Assembly: GCF_014642835.1 (NCBI RefSeq)
Contig: NZ_BMJA01000002.1
Location: forward strand, 1,116,867 to 1,180,866
Origin: Dyella nitratireducens
GTDB lineage: Bacteria; Pseudomonadota; Gammaproteobacteria; Xanthomonadales; Rhodanobacteraceae
DNA length: 64,000 nucleotides
Direction of reading: 5' to 3'
A program made the position numbers and the translations under genes. Below are positions 25,825 through 33,891 of the stretch, in pieces (within the stretch, counting starts at the first letter, position 1; the number at the start of each line of letters is the position of its first letter). Under the pieces are notes generated by a model, which saw nothing but the letters and a program-made list of their open reading frames with translations, was not told where the DNA came from and ran no database searches.

Positions 25825-26718
25825 TCACTCAATACGTCGCGGAAGCGCCGCGGCAAAAAAGTCAGTCACCTGACGCACACGTACCGGTACAAAACGGCGC
25901 TTGGGCCAAATAAGGCTGACGTCTCTCACATCACCTATAAATTCGTCGAGAATCGTGACCACGTCCGGATGCCGGAGCTCGGCGGCAAGCGAGGCCTTGG
26001 TAAACAGGCCAATGCCGACACCCGCCAGCACACCAGCACGGATCGCCTCGACACTGTTGGACGAAAGCGTGCCGTGAACGGCTACGTTGAATGGACCTTC
26101 TGGCCCTATAAACGGCCAATTGGCCAACTCCGGCATGCCGCCGTAGACGAGGCAGTTGTGATCAACGAGCTCGGCGGGCGTCTTCGGCATACCATGTTGC
26201 GCGAAATAGCGACGGGAGCCGACGCAAACGAGGGGCGTGCCGGCCACGCGCCTGACAACGGCATCGAGTTCGTTGACGGCGCCCACACGAATCGTCAGAT
26301 CGATCCGGTCTTCCACCATGTCCCGCGCGGAGTCCGAAAGAACAAGATCTATCTGCAGGCCTGGATGGTGCGATAACAAGTCCGGTATGAGCGGAAGAAC
26401 GTGCAGCCGCCCGAACGTCGAGGGGGCAGCGATTCTGACCAGGCCTGACACACCGAGCGTGCTGCTTGCCAGTTCGCCATCGGCCTCATCCATCTCGTCC
26501 ATCAATGGCTTGGTCCGGTCGTAATATCGCTGCCCCTGATCCGTCAGCGTCACGCTGCGTGTGCTTCGGTTGAACAGCGCTACGCCGAGACGCTTTTCCA
26601 GCGAACCGATGGCCTTGCTGATAGCGGACTGGGAATCGCCGGTTCGGCGCGCCGCGGCGGAGAAACCACCGGCCTCCACCACGGCGATGAAGGCGCTCAG
26701 CTCCTGAAAGCGATCCAT
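25825..26718 (-). CDS. LysR-family transcriptional regulator
   Basis: This is a 297-aa protein. ATG 26718 follows GGAGGA six bases upstream and gives the typical start MDRFQELSAFIAVVEAGGFS. The winged helix-turn-helix occupies residues 1-60 (AAARRTGDSQSAISKAIGSLE) and the substrate-binding domain about 90-290. It is most like the CrgA/AaeR-type LysR subgroup, which often controls a divergent oxidoreductase gene. The divergent neighbour 104 bases away is an SDR oxidoreductase, its probable target. The effector is unknown. Confidence 0.92.
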   Translation of the reverse strand: MDRFQELSAFIAVVEAGGFSAAARRTGDSQSAISKAIGSLEKRLGVALFNRSTRSVTLTDQGQRYYDRTKPLMDEMDEADGELASSTLGVSGLVRIAAPSTFGRLHVLPLIPDLLSHHPGLQIDLVLSDSARDMVEDRIDLTIRVGAVNELDAVVRRVAGTPLVCVGSRRYFAQHGMPKTPAELVDHNCLVYGGMPELANWPFIGPEGPFNVAVHGTLSSNSVEAIRAGVLAGVGIGLFTKASLAAELRHPDVVTILDEFIGDVRDVSLIWPKRRFVPVRVRQVTDFFAAALPRRIE

Positions 26719-26741
26719 CGTATTCCTCCGGAGAATCAATC

Positions 26742-26759
26742 TTATGAGAAATACGCTAA
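26742..26759. promoter_or_regulatory. candidate LysR-type binding site
   Basis: TTA and TAA flank twelve bases (TTATGAGAAATACGCTAA) midway between the divergent LysR and SDR genes, resembling the loose T-N11-A LysR box. The match is weak and rests mainly on position. Confidence 0.3.
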
Positions 26760-26822
26760 TTATCATCCGCAGGAGCGGCAATTACGATCTTCGCCTCATT
26801 CACCAACTGGCAGAAGATTTCC

Positions 26823-27563
26823 ATGTCCACCCTCGCAGGCAAGATTGCCGTCATCAGCGGCGGAACAACCGGTATTGGTTTGGCGATTGCCCAGCGGTTT
26901 GTCGCTGAAGGCGCTTATGTTTTTATCTTCGGCCGCCGCCAGGCGCAGCTCGATGAAGCGGCCCAATTGATCGGGCGCAACGTCACCGCGATCCAGGCGG
27001 ATGCTGCAAATCTCGATGACCTCGACCGTGTCGCGGCAGCGGTGAAGAAAGAAAAGGACATGGTCGACATCATCGTATCGAACGCGGGCTTCACGGAGCA
27101 GGCCGCGATTGATTCGCTCACGCCCGAGCATTTCGATAAAACTTTCAATCTGATGGCCCGCGGCCCCGTCTTTCTGGTGCAAAAACTGCTGCCGCTAATG
27201 AAACAGGGTGGCTCGATCATCCTGGTCGGTTCGGCCATGCATGTCATGGGTATTCCCGGCCATACCGCGTACGCGGCGACCAAGGCTGCGCTTCGTTCCT
27301 ATGCACGCACCTGGGCGGCCGAATTCAAGAATCGCGGCATCCGCGTCAACACGCTGAGTCCGGGCGTCACCGACACCCCGATTCTCGATGCCCAGTCGGC
27401 GCCACGTGATGAACTGATAGCGATGTACCAAACCATGATCCCGATCGGCCGCCTCGCTCGTGCCGAAGAGGTTGCCAGTGCTGCGCTGTTCCTGGCGTCC
27501 GACCAGAGCTCCTACATGACGGGTGCGGATCTGATGAACGACGGTGGCGTTGGCCAGGTTTGA
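26823..27563 (+). CDS. short-chain dehydrogenase/reductase (SDR) oxidoreductase
   Basis: This 246-aa protein is the standard length for classical SDRs. The Rossmann cofactor motif is ISGGTTGIGLAIA near the N-terminus, NAG appears in the fourth strand (SNAGFTEQ), and the active site has Ser in VGSAMHVMG plus Tyr150 and Lys154 (YAATK). The C-terminal SDQSSYMTGADLMNDGG segment is typical. It is cytosolic; substrate unknown. An Arg after strand 2 (FGRRQ) suggests NADP preference. It is probably controlled by the divergent LysR regulator. Confidence 0.92.
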   Translation: MSTLAGKIAVISGGTTGIGLAIAQRFVAEGAYVFIFGRRQAQLDEAAQLIGRNVTAIQADAANLDDLDRVAAAVKKEKDMVDIIVSNAGFTEQAAIDSLTPEHFDKTFNLMARGPVFLVQKLLPLMKQGGSIILVGSAMHVMGIPGHTAYAATKAALRSYARTWAAEFKNRGIRVNTLSPGVTDTPILDAQSAPRDELIAMYQTMIPIGRLARAEEVASAALFLASDQSSYMTGADLMNDGGVGQV

Positions 27564-27584
27564 GATTCCAAGCTTACGGTCGAT

Positions 27585-28133
27585 TCAAAGAAACTTGGCA
27601 AACTTGTCGATCGGACGAACCTTCAAGGCGTCCATATCCCAGGCAAGCAGACGCGCAATGGCCAAGGTGTCGTGGTTGATTTGCCGGCGATGGGCTGAGA
27701 ACGGCCGCTGCATCCGGTTCCACCATTGGGACTGAGCTTGCAGCTCGAACACGATCACCGTTGCCGCCAGGTGGGTGAGGTCGGCGGTCAAATCAAGATA
27801 AATCGCTGCATGCGCGATCGCGATCAAACGGTCGCGCGTCACCAGCTGGTTCACGCGATCGTCGATGGAAAAACAGTTCGAGTCGCGAAGATCGCCTGAC
27901 TCGAGCATCGCGTGATAGAGCAGGGCACCCAGAACACGTTCGATGCGTCGGGCCAAACGGTGCTCGGGTGGTTCCCGTTCAATCGCGTTCTCTTCGAAGG
28001 TGGGCGTTTGAACTCCCCACGATCCGCCTGGATGAGCACCCAGCCTTCGCGTGTTGCCCCTGATGGGCCGAAACGGCACCACATTGCTTGGGGTGCTGTC
28101 CTCGGATTTGGCCAGGGATTTTGGGGTGGTCAT
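27585..28133 (-). CDS. hypothetical protein
   Basis: This 182-aa protein has no recognised family. The N-terminal 60 residues are polar and low in predicted structure; the rest is helical, with repeated hydrophobic positions (RIERVLGALLYHAMLES; LTADLTHLAATVIVFELQAQ). It has no signal peptide or transmembrane helix. It is convergent with the SDR gene, with 21 bases between them, and upstream it faces the cytochrome operon promoter. It may be a lineage-specific regulatory or structural protein. Confidence 0.6.
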   Translation of the reverse strand: MTTPKSLAKSEDSTPSNVVPFRPIRGNTRRLGAHPGGSWGVQTPTFEENAIEREPPEHRLARRIERVLGALLYHAMLESGDLRDSNCFSIDDRVNQLVTRDRLIAIAHAAIYLDLTADLTHLAATVIVFELQAQSQWWNRMQRPFSAHRRQINHDTLAIARLLAWDMDALKVRPIDKFAKFL

Positions 28134-28334
28134 TGCGCTTTCCAGTCAATCGGGCGTGCTCGTCAACGCCCCTGAAAAAGCTATCGGCCACGGATCAGGT
28201 CTCTTGAATGCGGGACTGCGCTGTAAGCCGCCACACCATCACACGTTGATCCATGGCATGTTCGATTTCTACATTGACCGGCGCTGCACAAGCTGGGTAA
28301 AAGCTGGTTCGCAGGAGCGTTATGGGGCATGGCA

Positions 28335-28375
28335 TTGATCTGGATCAAGTGCTGATTTTGGCGCTGAGCTACATT
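28335..28375 (+). promoter_or_regulatory. FNR/ANR-activated promoter of the cytochrome oxidase operon
   Basis: TTGATCTGGATCAA at 28335-28348 is a perfect match to TTGATNNNNATCAA. TACATT at 28370-28375 is a plausible -10 box. A start site about seven bases beyond it would put the FNR site centre near -41, the class II activation position. The first oxidase-operon gene begins at 28586, leaving a leader of about 200 bases in the otherwise gene-free 28134-28585 gap. Confidence 0.6.
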
Positions 28376-28585
28376 GTCGCGAGCAGCGCCGAGGGGGGAG
28401 GGCGGACGTGCGGCTGAAAAGCGAACGGCTGGCGTTTCCCGGCCCGATTTAAACGGTCCTCTTTGCCTTATGTGTCTAGGATGAGCCACCTTGCGACAGC
28501 ATCCTGATGTTCGTATATTTCCCGCCGGACGATTTCGCTGTTGGCGTTGGCCTGGCCCATTCACCATACGCGTGGAGTTGCTTCC

Positions 28586-29341
28586 ATGAAGAAGGTCGAC
28601 TGTCATCACAGCGATTTTCTTGGGACGTTTCGCAACGTCGCCGTGTTCATGGCGCTCATCTTGCTTTCCGCGGTGACCGGTCAACTGCACGCGCAGACCC
28701 AGAATTCGGTAACGGCATCCGATTCGACCGCAACACGTGTCATGGCTTGCACCGCCTGCCATGGCGAGCGCGGGCAGGGCAGCGGGGACGATTACTTTCC
28801 CCGCCTTGCAGGCAAGCCAACCGGATATTTGTATAACCAGTTGGTCGCCTTTCGGGATGGCCAGCGCAAATATCCGCCCATGAATTATTTGCTCGCCTAT
28901 TTGCCGGATAGTTATTTGCGGGAAATGGCCGACTACTTTGCCGCGCAACTGACGCCTTTCCCGGCGTTGCCCAAACCCAACGTGGCGCCGCAAGTGCTGG
29001 CTTTGGGGAAGAGGCTGGTGTTGCAGGGTGACGACACACGGCATATCCCGGCATGCATTGCTTGCCACGGTGCATCGTTGACCGGTGTGTCGCCCGATAT
29101 TCCTGGCTTGCTCGGTTTGCACAGCAAATACATCAGCGCCCAGCTCGGGGCGTCGCGTTATGGGACGCGAATCGCAAACAAATCCAACTGCATGCAGCCG
29201 CTGACGGCTCGGCTGTCAGAGGCAGACATCACGGCAGTCTCCGCCTATTTATCGTCGCTCCCTGCACCCGCGAATCCCGCTCCGGCCCCTGCCGGTTCGC
29301 TGAAGTTGGCGCTCACCTGCGAAGGCTCCGAAACGAAATGA
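28586..29341 (+). CDS. diheme cytochrome c (c4-like)
   Basis: This 251-aa exported protein has a signal peptide (about residues 15-36) and two heme c sites, Cys55-x-x-Cys58-His59 and Cys157-x-x-Cys160-His161, each in a class I cytochrome half typical of cytochrome c4/c553. It would sit in the periplasm and pass electrons to the terminal oxidase encoded four genes downstream. A GGAG element lies nine bases before ATG 28586; a longer frame from 28541 lacks one. The stop codon overlaps the next gene's start (ATGA). It is the first gene after the FNR-type promoter. Confidence 0.88.
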   Translation: MKKVDCHHSDFLGTFRNVAVFMALILLSAVTGQLHAQTQNSVTASDSTATRVMACTACHGERGQGSGDDYFPRLAGKPTGYLYNQLVAFRDGQRKYPPMNYLLAYLPDSYLREMADYFAAQLTPFPALPKPNVAPQVLALGKRLVLQGDDTRHIPACIACHGASLTGVSPDIPGLLGLHSKYISAQLGASRYGTRIANKSNCMQPLTARLSEADITAVSAYLSSLPAPANPAPAPAGSLKLALTCEGSETK

Positions 29342-30615
29342 ACAAGCCATCGCCATCTGAAGAATGCCGTAGACCATGGGCGATCGCCTCGCGGTCGATG
29401 CTTTGTCTTGCATTCGGCGTATTTGCCTTGGTTCAAGGCGTGCGAGGCCAGGACGCGTCCATCATTGCAAAGGGCGAGTACCTGGCGCGGGCAGGGGATT
29501 GCATTGCATGCCACAGCAATCCGGGTGACAAGCCCTTTGCAGGTGGCCGCGCGATGGAAACGCCATTCGGCACGCTCTATTCGCCGAACATTTCGCCTGA
29601 TGCTGCGACGGGCCTTGGCGCCTGGAGCGCGGACGAGTTCTACACGATGATGCATACGGGGCGAACGCGGTCGGGAGCGCTGCTTTACCCGGCCATGCCG
29701 TATGCCTCCTACACCAAGGTAACGCGTGCCGACTCGGATGCGATTTTTGCTTACTTGAAGTCGGTTCCACCGGTACACCTGCAAAATCGGGAACAGGACC
29801 TGCGGTTCCCCTACAACAATCGCAACCTGCTGCTCGGTTGGCGCACCCTTTATTTTCATGAGGGTGAATATCAACCCGACTCTTCGAAATCGAGCGAATG
29901 GAACCGCGGTGCGTATCTGGTCGAGGGGCTCGGGCACTGTTCGATGTGCCATACCGCCATCAATGCATTGGGCGGCAGTTCGAAATCGGAAGCGTTTCAA
30001 GGCGGGTTGATTCCGATGCAGCAGTGGTATGCACCGTCCTTGACCTCCAATCGTGAAGCAGGGCTTGGCGACTGGAGCATCAAAGATATTTCCGATCTCC
30101 TGCAGGCTGGCGTGTCGGCGCGGGGAGCGGTCTACGGCCCGATGGCCGAAGTGGTCTACAACAGTCTTCAATACCTATCAGACGCTGACATCCACGCCAT
30201 GGCGATCTACTTGAAGGCCTTGCCGTCTACCGGTGATACCACGCCGCCCAACGAGGTGCAGACGCAGGACAAGCTCCGTCTCTTTCCGCTGGGCAAGAAG
30301 ATCTACGCAGCCCAATGCGCGATGTGCCATGGAACGAACGGCGAAGGCAAAGGCTGGGATTTCCCGCCGCTTGCCGCCAATCAGTCGATTCAAATGGCGT
30401 CGTCCGTCAACCCGATCCGCATGGTTCTCAATGGCGGCTACCCGCCGGGCACGCTGCGCAATCCAAGGCCCTATGGCATGCCGCCTTTCGCGCAACAACT
30501 GTCCGACGAAGAAGTCGCCGCTGTCGTGACCTACATTCGCACGGCTTGGAATAACCACGGAGCCGCCATCACGGCTCAAGATGTCAATGCGTTGCGTTCG
30601 GCTCCGCTGAACTAA
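29338..30615 (+). CDS. triheme cytochrome c (alcohol/gluconate dehydrogenase cytochrome subunit type)
   Basis: This 425-aa exported protein has three heme c sites at Cys55/Cys58/His59, Cys201/Cys204/His205 and Cys327/Cys330/His331. The spacing and the segment GDCIACHSNPGDKPFAGGR fit the membrane-bound cytochrome subunit of alcohol, aldehyde or gluconate dehydrogenases. No dehydrogenase gene is adjacent; here it sits inside an oxidase operon, so it may collect electrons from several donors. It is translationally coupled to the preceding diheme gene. Fourteen bases separate it from the small subunit gene that follows. Confidence 0.88.
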   Translation: MNKPSPSEECRRPWAIASRSMLCLAFGVFALVQGVRGQDASIIAKGEYLARAGDCIACHSNPGDKPFAGGRAMETPFGTLYSPNISPDAATGLGAWSADEFYTMMHTGRTRSGALLYPAMPYASYTKVTRADSDAIFAYLKSVPPVHLQNREQDLRFPYNNRNLLLGWRTLYFHEGEYQPDSSKSSEWNRGAYLVEGLGHCSMCHTAINALGGSSKSEAFQGGLIPMQQWYAPSLTSNREAGLGDWSIKDISDLLQAGVSARGAVYGPMAEVVYNSLQYLSDADIHAMAIYLKALPSTGDTTPPNEVQTQDKLRLFPLGKKIYAAQCAMCHGTNGEGKGWDFPPLAANQSIQMASSVNPIRMVLNGGYPPGTLRNPRPYGMPPFAQQLSDEEVAAVVTYIRTAWNNHGAAITAQDVNALRSAPLN

Positions 30616-30629
30616 AAGGGGCGTAGGCC

Positions 30630-30803
30630 ATGAGTGGACATGATGATCAACGCGTACGCCACGAAGACGAGCGTGTCGAGGAAATCGTCCGCGCCGGACC
30701 GCGCGGCGCCCTGATCGTTACCGGCATTGCCGTGGCCATCGTCATAGCGCTGTGGTTCCTGTTCTATTTCCTGGTCTTTCTTCCCCGCGGCGTCATTCAT
30801 TAA
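30630..30803 (+). CDS. small membrane subunit IIa of ba3-type cytochrome c oxidase
   Basis: This 57-aa protein has a charged, His/Asp/Arg-rich N-terminus (residues 1-26) and one transmembrane helix (about 29-51) in the pattern PRGALIVTG...FLPRG. Subunit IIa of the Thermus ba3 oxidase has the same size, a KGALAV-like helix start and an ARG-like end. It lies just before the subunit II gene. An AAAAGGGG element about ten bases upstream supports ATG 30630, and the stop runs into the ribosome site of subunit II. Confidence 0.75.
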   Translation: MSGHDDQRVRHEDERVEEIVRAGPRGALIVTGIAVAIVIALWFLFYFLVFLPRGVIH

Positions 30804-30814
30804 AAGGACTGGTC

Positions 30815-31384
30815 GTGGCCGAAACATTTTCCGCCAAATCAAACGATACGGCTGCGCTGGCCGCGCGGCTCGAAAAGCGATGGGCTTTCATGATGGTCAG
30901 CATCATGGCCCTGCTCGTTGGGGTCATGATTTTCACCGGTCTGCATTGGGCCATGATGCCGCCGTCGCGCGTCGAAACCATCAATCCCTCGACGCTGCAT
31001 GTGTCGGGCGAATTCGTCGAGAGCAACCTCGGTAGCGCCGTTGAAGCGGATGGATCGATCACCGTGAGAATCATCGGCCAGCAATACTCGTTCACGCCGC
31101 AGTGCATCGTCGTGCCAGCCAAGACACCCATCACGTTTCGGGTGACCAGTGCCGACGTGATCCACGGCATGCTCATTACCGGTACAAACATCAATTCGAT
31201 GGTCGAGCCCGGCTACATTTCCACATTCAAGACCGAGTTTGAACAAACTGGTGATCACTTGATGCCTTGCCATGAGTATTGCGGGGTCGGTCACGAGGCC
31301 ATGTGGGCAAATGTGAGGGTGGTCGACAAAGACGCGTTTTCGAAAATGGCCGCCAAGGCAGGGAGACTGACTTGTGATCTCTAA
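30815..31384 (+). CDS. cytochrome c oxidase subunit II, B-type (CuA protein)
   Basis: This 189-aa protein has one transmembrane helix (about 25-47) followed by a periplasmic cupredoxin domain. The binuclear CuA ligands are complete: His117, Cys152, Glu154, Cys156, His160 and Met163 (CHEYCGVGHEAM). The short length and single helix fit B-family ba3 subunit II. The start is GTG 30815, six bases after AAGGA; no ATG is available in a sensible position. Its 3' end overlaps subunit I by 11 bases. It accepts electrons from c-type cytochromes, which this operon encodes on both sides. Confidence 0.92.
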   Translation: MAETFSAKSNDTAALAARLEKRWAFMMVSIMALLVGVMIFTGLHWAMMPPSRVETINPSTLHVSGEFVESNLGSAVEADGSITVRIIGQQYSFTPQCIVVPAKTPITFRVTSADVIHGMLITGTNINSMVEPGYISTFKTEFEQTGDHLMPCHEYCGVGHEAMWANVRVVDKDAFSKMAAKAGRLTCDL

Positions 31385-32993
31385 CAGACGTCTTATGCTC
31401 GCCCATTTCTGGTTGGCGTTTGCGGTATTCGGCCTTGCCGTTCTCCTTGGCGAGTGGCAGATGTTCATCCGCAGTCCGTTGCACGGCTGGCTGCACAATC
31501 CCGATCTTTACTACCGCTCGGTCACCGCACATGGCACCGTGATGGGGTACGTCTTTCCGACACTCGTTGCCATGGGTTTCGGTTACGCCATCTGCGAGTT
31601 GTCTCTCGGCCAGCCGTTGATCGGCCGGCGCTGGGCGTGGGCGGGATACATCATGATCATCGTCGGTTCCGTGGCGGCGGTGGTGCCTGTGGCGATGGGG
31701 CTCGACTCGGTGCTTTACACCTTCTATCCGCCGATGATCGGCAATGCCTTCTATTACATCGGTGTCGTGCTGGTGGTGGTTGGATCATGGGTCTGGGTCG
31801 TGCTCATGGGCATCAATCTGAATGCGTGGAAACGCGCTCATCCCAGTGCGCCCGTTCCGCTGCCGATGTTTGCGAACGTTGCGGCCGCTTATCTGTGGGG
31901 CTGGACGGCGGTCGGTGCGGCCCTGGAGTTGTTGTTCCAGATACTTCCTGTCGCGCTGGGTTTTACCAACACCATCAATGCCGGGCTGTCGCGCGTGCTG
32001 TTTTCCTGGACCCTGCATGCCATCGTCTATTTCTGGCTGATGCCTGCCTACATCGCTTTTTACACGATCGTGCCGCGCGCCATCGGTGGCCGTCTGTACA
32101 GCGACACCATGGCCCGCATTTCGTTTGCATTGTTCCTGGTGTTTTCGATGCCGATCGGCATTCACCATTTATTTGCCGATCCGCAAGTCGGCTCGGGTTT
32201 CAAATTCGTCCATTCGGTGTTTACCGCCATGGTGGCGGTTCCCACGCTGCTGACCGTATTCACGATCTGCGCCTCAGTGGAAATTGCTGCGCGCCTGCGT
32301 GGCGGGAAGGGCGTATTTGGTTGGCTCAAGGCACTGCCATGGGACAACCCGCAGATGCTCGCGCTGGCTTTTTCGTTCGTGATGCTGGGTTTCGGCGGCG
32401 CGGGTGGCTTGATCAACATGAGTTATCAGTTGGACTCGACCGTGCACAACACCCAGTGGGTGACCGGCCATTTTCACCTGATCTTCGGCGGCGCGATCGT
32501 GATCATGTATTTCGCCATCGCCTATGATCTCTGGCCGCACCTGACAGGGCGGGCAATGCAGCATTTAGGCCTTATCCGCACGCAGCTGTGGCTGTGGTTC
32601 ATCGGCATGATCGTCACGACGTTTCCATGGCATTACGTGGGCATTCTCGGCATGCCGCGGCGCATGGCCTACTTCGACTACACGGGTATGTCTGCCGAAG
32701 CGGTCTCGGTCATCATGTCGACCGTCGGCGGTGCATTGCTGGTCGTTTCGGCGATCCTGTTCCTGGTCATTCTTTATCGCAACCATTCCGGAAGCCGGGC
32801 CGAGATCGCGCCATTCACCTTCAGCCGGGCGATTCATGAGCCCACCTCGCTGCCGTTGGCGTTGAACGGCCTGGGGCTTTGGGTTGGGTTGATGATGGCG
32901 CTGACGATCACCAACTACGGCTATCCGATCGCCAGACTCATCGGCTTGCACGATGCCCAGGTTCCCGCGGTGTTCATAGGAGCGAAGCGATGA
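31374..32993 (+). CDS. cytochrome c oxidase subunit I, B-type (ba3-like)
   Basis: This 539-aa inner-membrane subunit has about 13 helices. The low-spin heme His is in TAHGTVMGYVF. CuB ligands are the His of WTLHAIVYFW, whose Tyr four residues later is the expected cross-linked Tyr, and the pair in GIHHLFADP. The heme a3 and low-spin histidines are in VTGHFHL. This HxxxY arrangement and the ba3-like partners assign it to the B family of high-affinity oxygen reductases, which use only the K proton channel. The start is GTG 31374 inside subunit II. The stop overlaps the next gene's start (ATGA). The FNR-type promoter 3 kb upstream suits low-oxygen use. Confidence 0.93.
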   Translation: MISNRRLMLAHFWLAFAVFGLAVLLGEWQMFIRSPLHGWLHNPDLYYRSVTAHGTVMGYVFPTLVAMGFGYAICELSLGQPLIGRRWAWAGYIMIIVGSVAAVVPVAMGLDSVLYTFYPPMIGNAFYYIGVVLVVVGSWVWVVLMGINLNAWKRAHPSAPVPLPMFANVAAAYLWGWTAVGAALELLFQILPVALGFTNTINAGLSRVLFSWTLHAIVYFWLMPAYIAFYTIVPRAIGGRLYSDTMARISFALFLVFSMPIGIHHLFADPQVGSGFKFVHSVFTAMVAVPTLLTVFTICASVEIAARLRGGKGVFGWLKALPWDNPQMLALAFSFVMLGFGGAGGLINMSYQLDSTVHNTQWVTGHFHLIFGGAIVIMYFAIAYDLWPHLTGRAMQHLGLIRTQLWLWFIGMIVTTFPWHYVGILGMPRRMAYFDYTGMSAEAVSVIMSTVGGALLVVSAILFLVILYRNHSGSRAEIAPFTFSRAIHEPTSLPLALNGLGLWVGLMMALTITNYGYPIARLIGLHDAQVPAVFIGAKR

Positions 32994-33796
32994 ACGATCA
33001 TCGTCCACGCCTGATATCGCTCCGAAACCCCTGGTTTACGGCGAGCGCCGGGGCCGTTCTCATCCTGTTCCTGTTTACGGTGTTCGTGGGATTCGTCTGG
33101 CTTCCTTCCGCTCAAAACGATGCCTTGTTCAAAGGGCTGTTGAATGCGATTTGCAGTGCCGCAGGCGTACCCAGGGCCTGGTTGAGCGAGGCGAGTCCGC
33201 CGGTTCAACCCAAGGCGCCTGTTTCCAGCGTGGTGCTGACGCCCGACATGCTTGGCGGGCCATCCTCGGGTGGTTCCGTCGGCCGAGGCGCCACCTTGGC
33301 ATTGCGTTGCACGATGTGTCACGGCGCCCGCGGCGTGAGTGCGGCGAATACCCCCAATCTGGCCGGGCAATACGAAGCTTCGATATACAAGGAGCTTCGC
33401 GATTTTCAGAGCGGTGCGCGCACAAGCGCGGTCATGGCGCCAATGGTTGTCGGACTCGGCGACCAGGATCTGCGCGATTTATCGGCTTATTACGCCTCTC
33501 TGCCACGCGGCGATGTATCGGCTGCGCAACAGGCGCATGCCATGCCCAACATCGTTGCCACGGGATCACCCATGCGGAACATCGCTCCGTGCGGCTCCTG
33601 CCATGGTGACATGGCGATCAAGCTGGGCGCGCCATGGCTTGGCCCGCAACCGCACGACTATCTGAAATCCCAACTCGAAGCCTTTGCAAACGATCGCCGC
33701 CACAACGACATCAGTGCTCAGATGCGAAATATCGCGCGTAACATGACGGCGGATGAAATCAACGCATCCGCGAGCTATTACGCAGGAAGCAAATAA
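32990..33796 (+). CDS. membrane-anchored diheme cytochrome c
   Basis: This 268-aa protein has an N-terminal transmembrane anchor (about 18-38) and two class I cytochrome halves with heme sites Cys107/Cys110/His111 and Cys201/Cys204/His205. The start at ATG 32990 overlaps the subunit I stop, so it is translationally coupled to the oxidase and is likely its immediate electron donor or a fixed cytochrome subunit. It closes the operon, bringing its total to seven c-type hemes besides the oxidase cofactors. I see no clear terminator in the 95 bases before the convergent GH92 gene. Confidence 0.9.
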   Translation: MNDHRPRLISLRNPWFTASAGAVLILFLFTVFVGFVWLPSAQNDALFKGLLNAICSAAGVPRAWLSEASPPVQPKAPVSSVVLTPDMLGGPSSGGSVGRGATLALRCTMCHGARGVSAANTPNLAGQYEASIYKELRDFQSGARTSAVMAPMVVGLGDQDLRDLSAYYASLPRGDVSAAQQAHAMPNIVATGSPMRNIAPCGSCHGDMAIKLGAPWLGPQPHDYLKSQLEAFANDRRHNDISAQMRNIARNMTADEINASASYYAGSK

Positions 33797-33891
33797 GCGT
33801 CACGCGATGTGTTGCCAAAGATCGGATTTGCGGTGTGGGCATACGCATGATCAAGTGGTATTGCCGTCACTCAACGTGGAGCCCCCGGTGA

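Noticed and set aside
28323-28418. 31-codon frame starting ATG 28323 after AGGAG
   Set aside because: The ribosome-site match is good, but the frame overlaps the FNR site and -10 box and encodes nothing recognisable.
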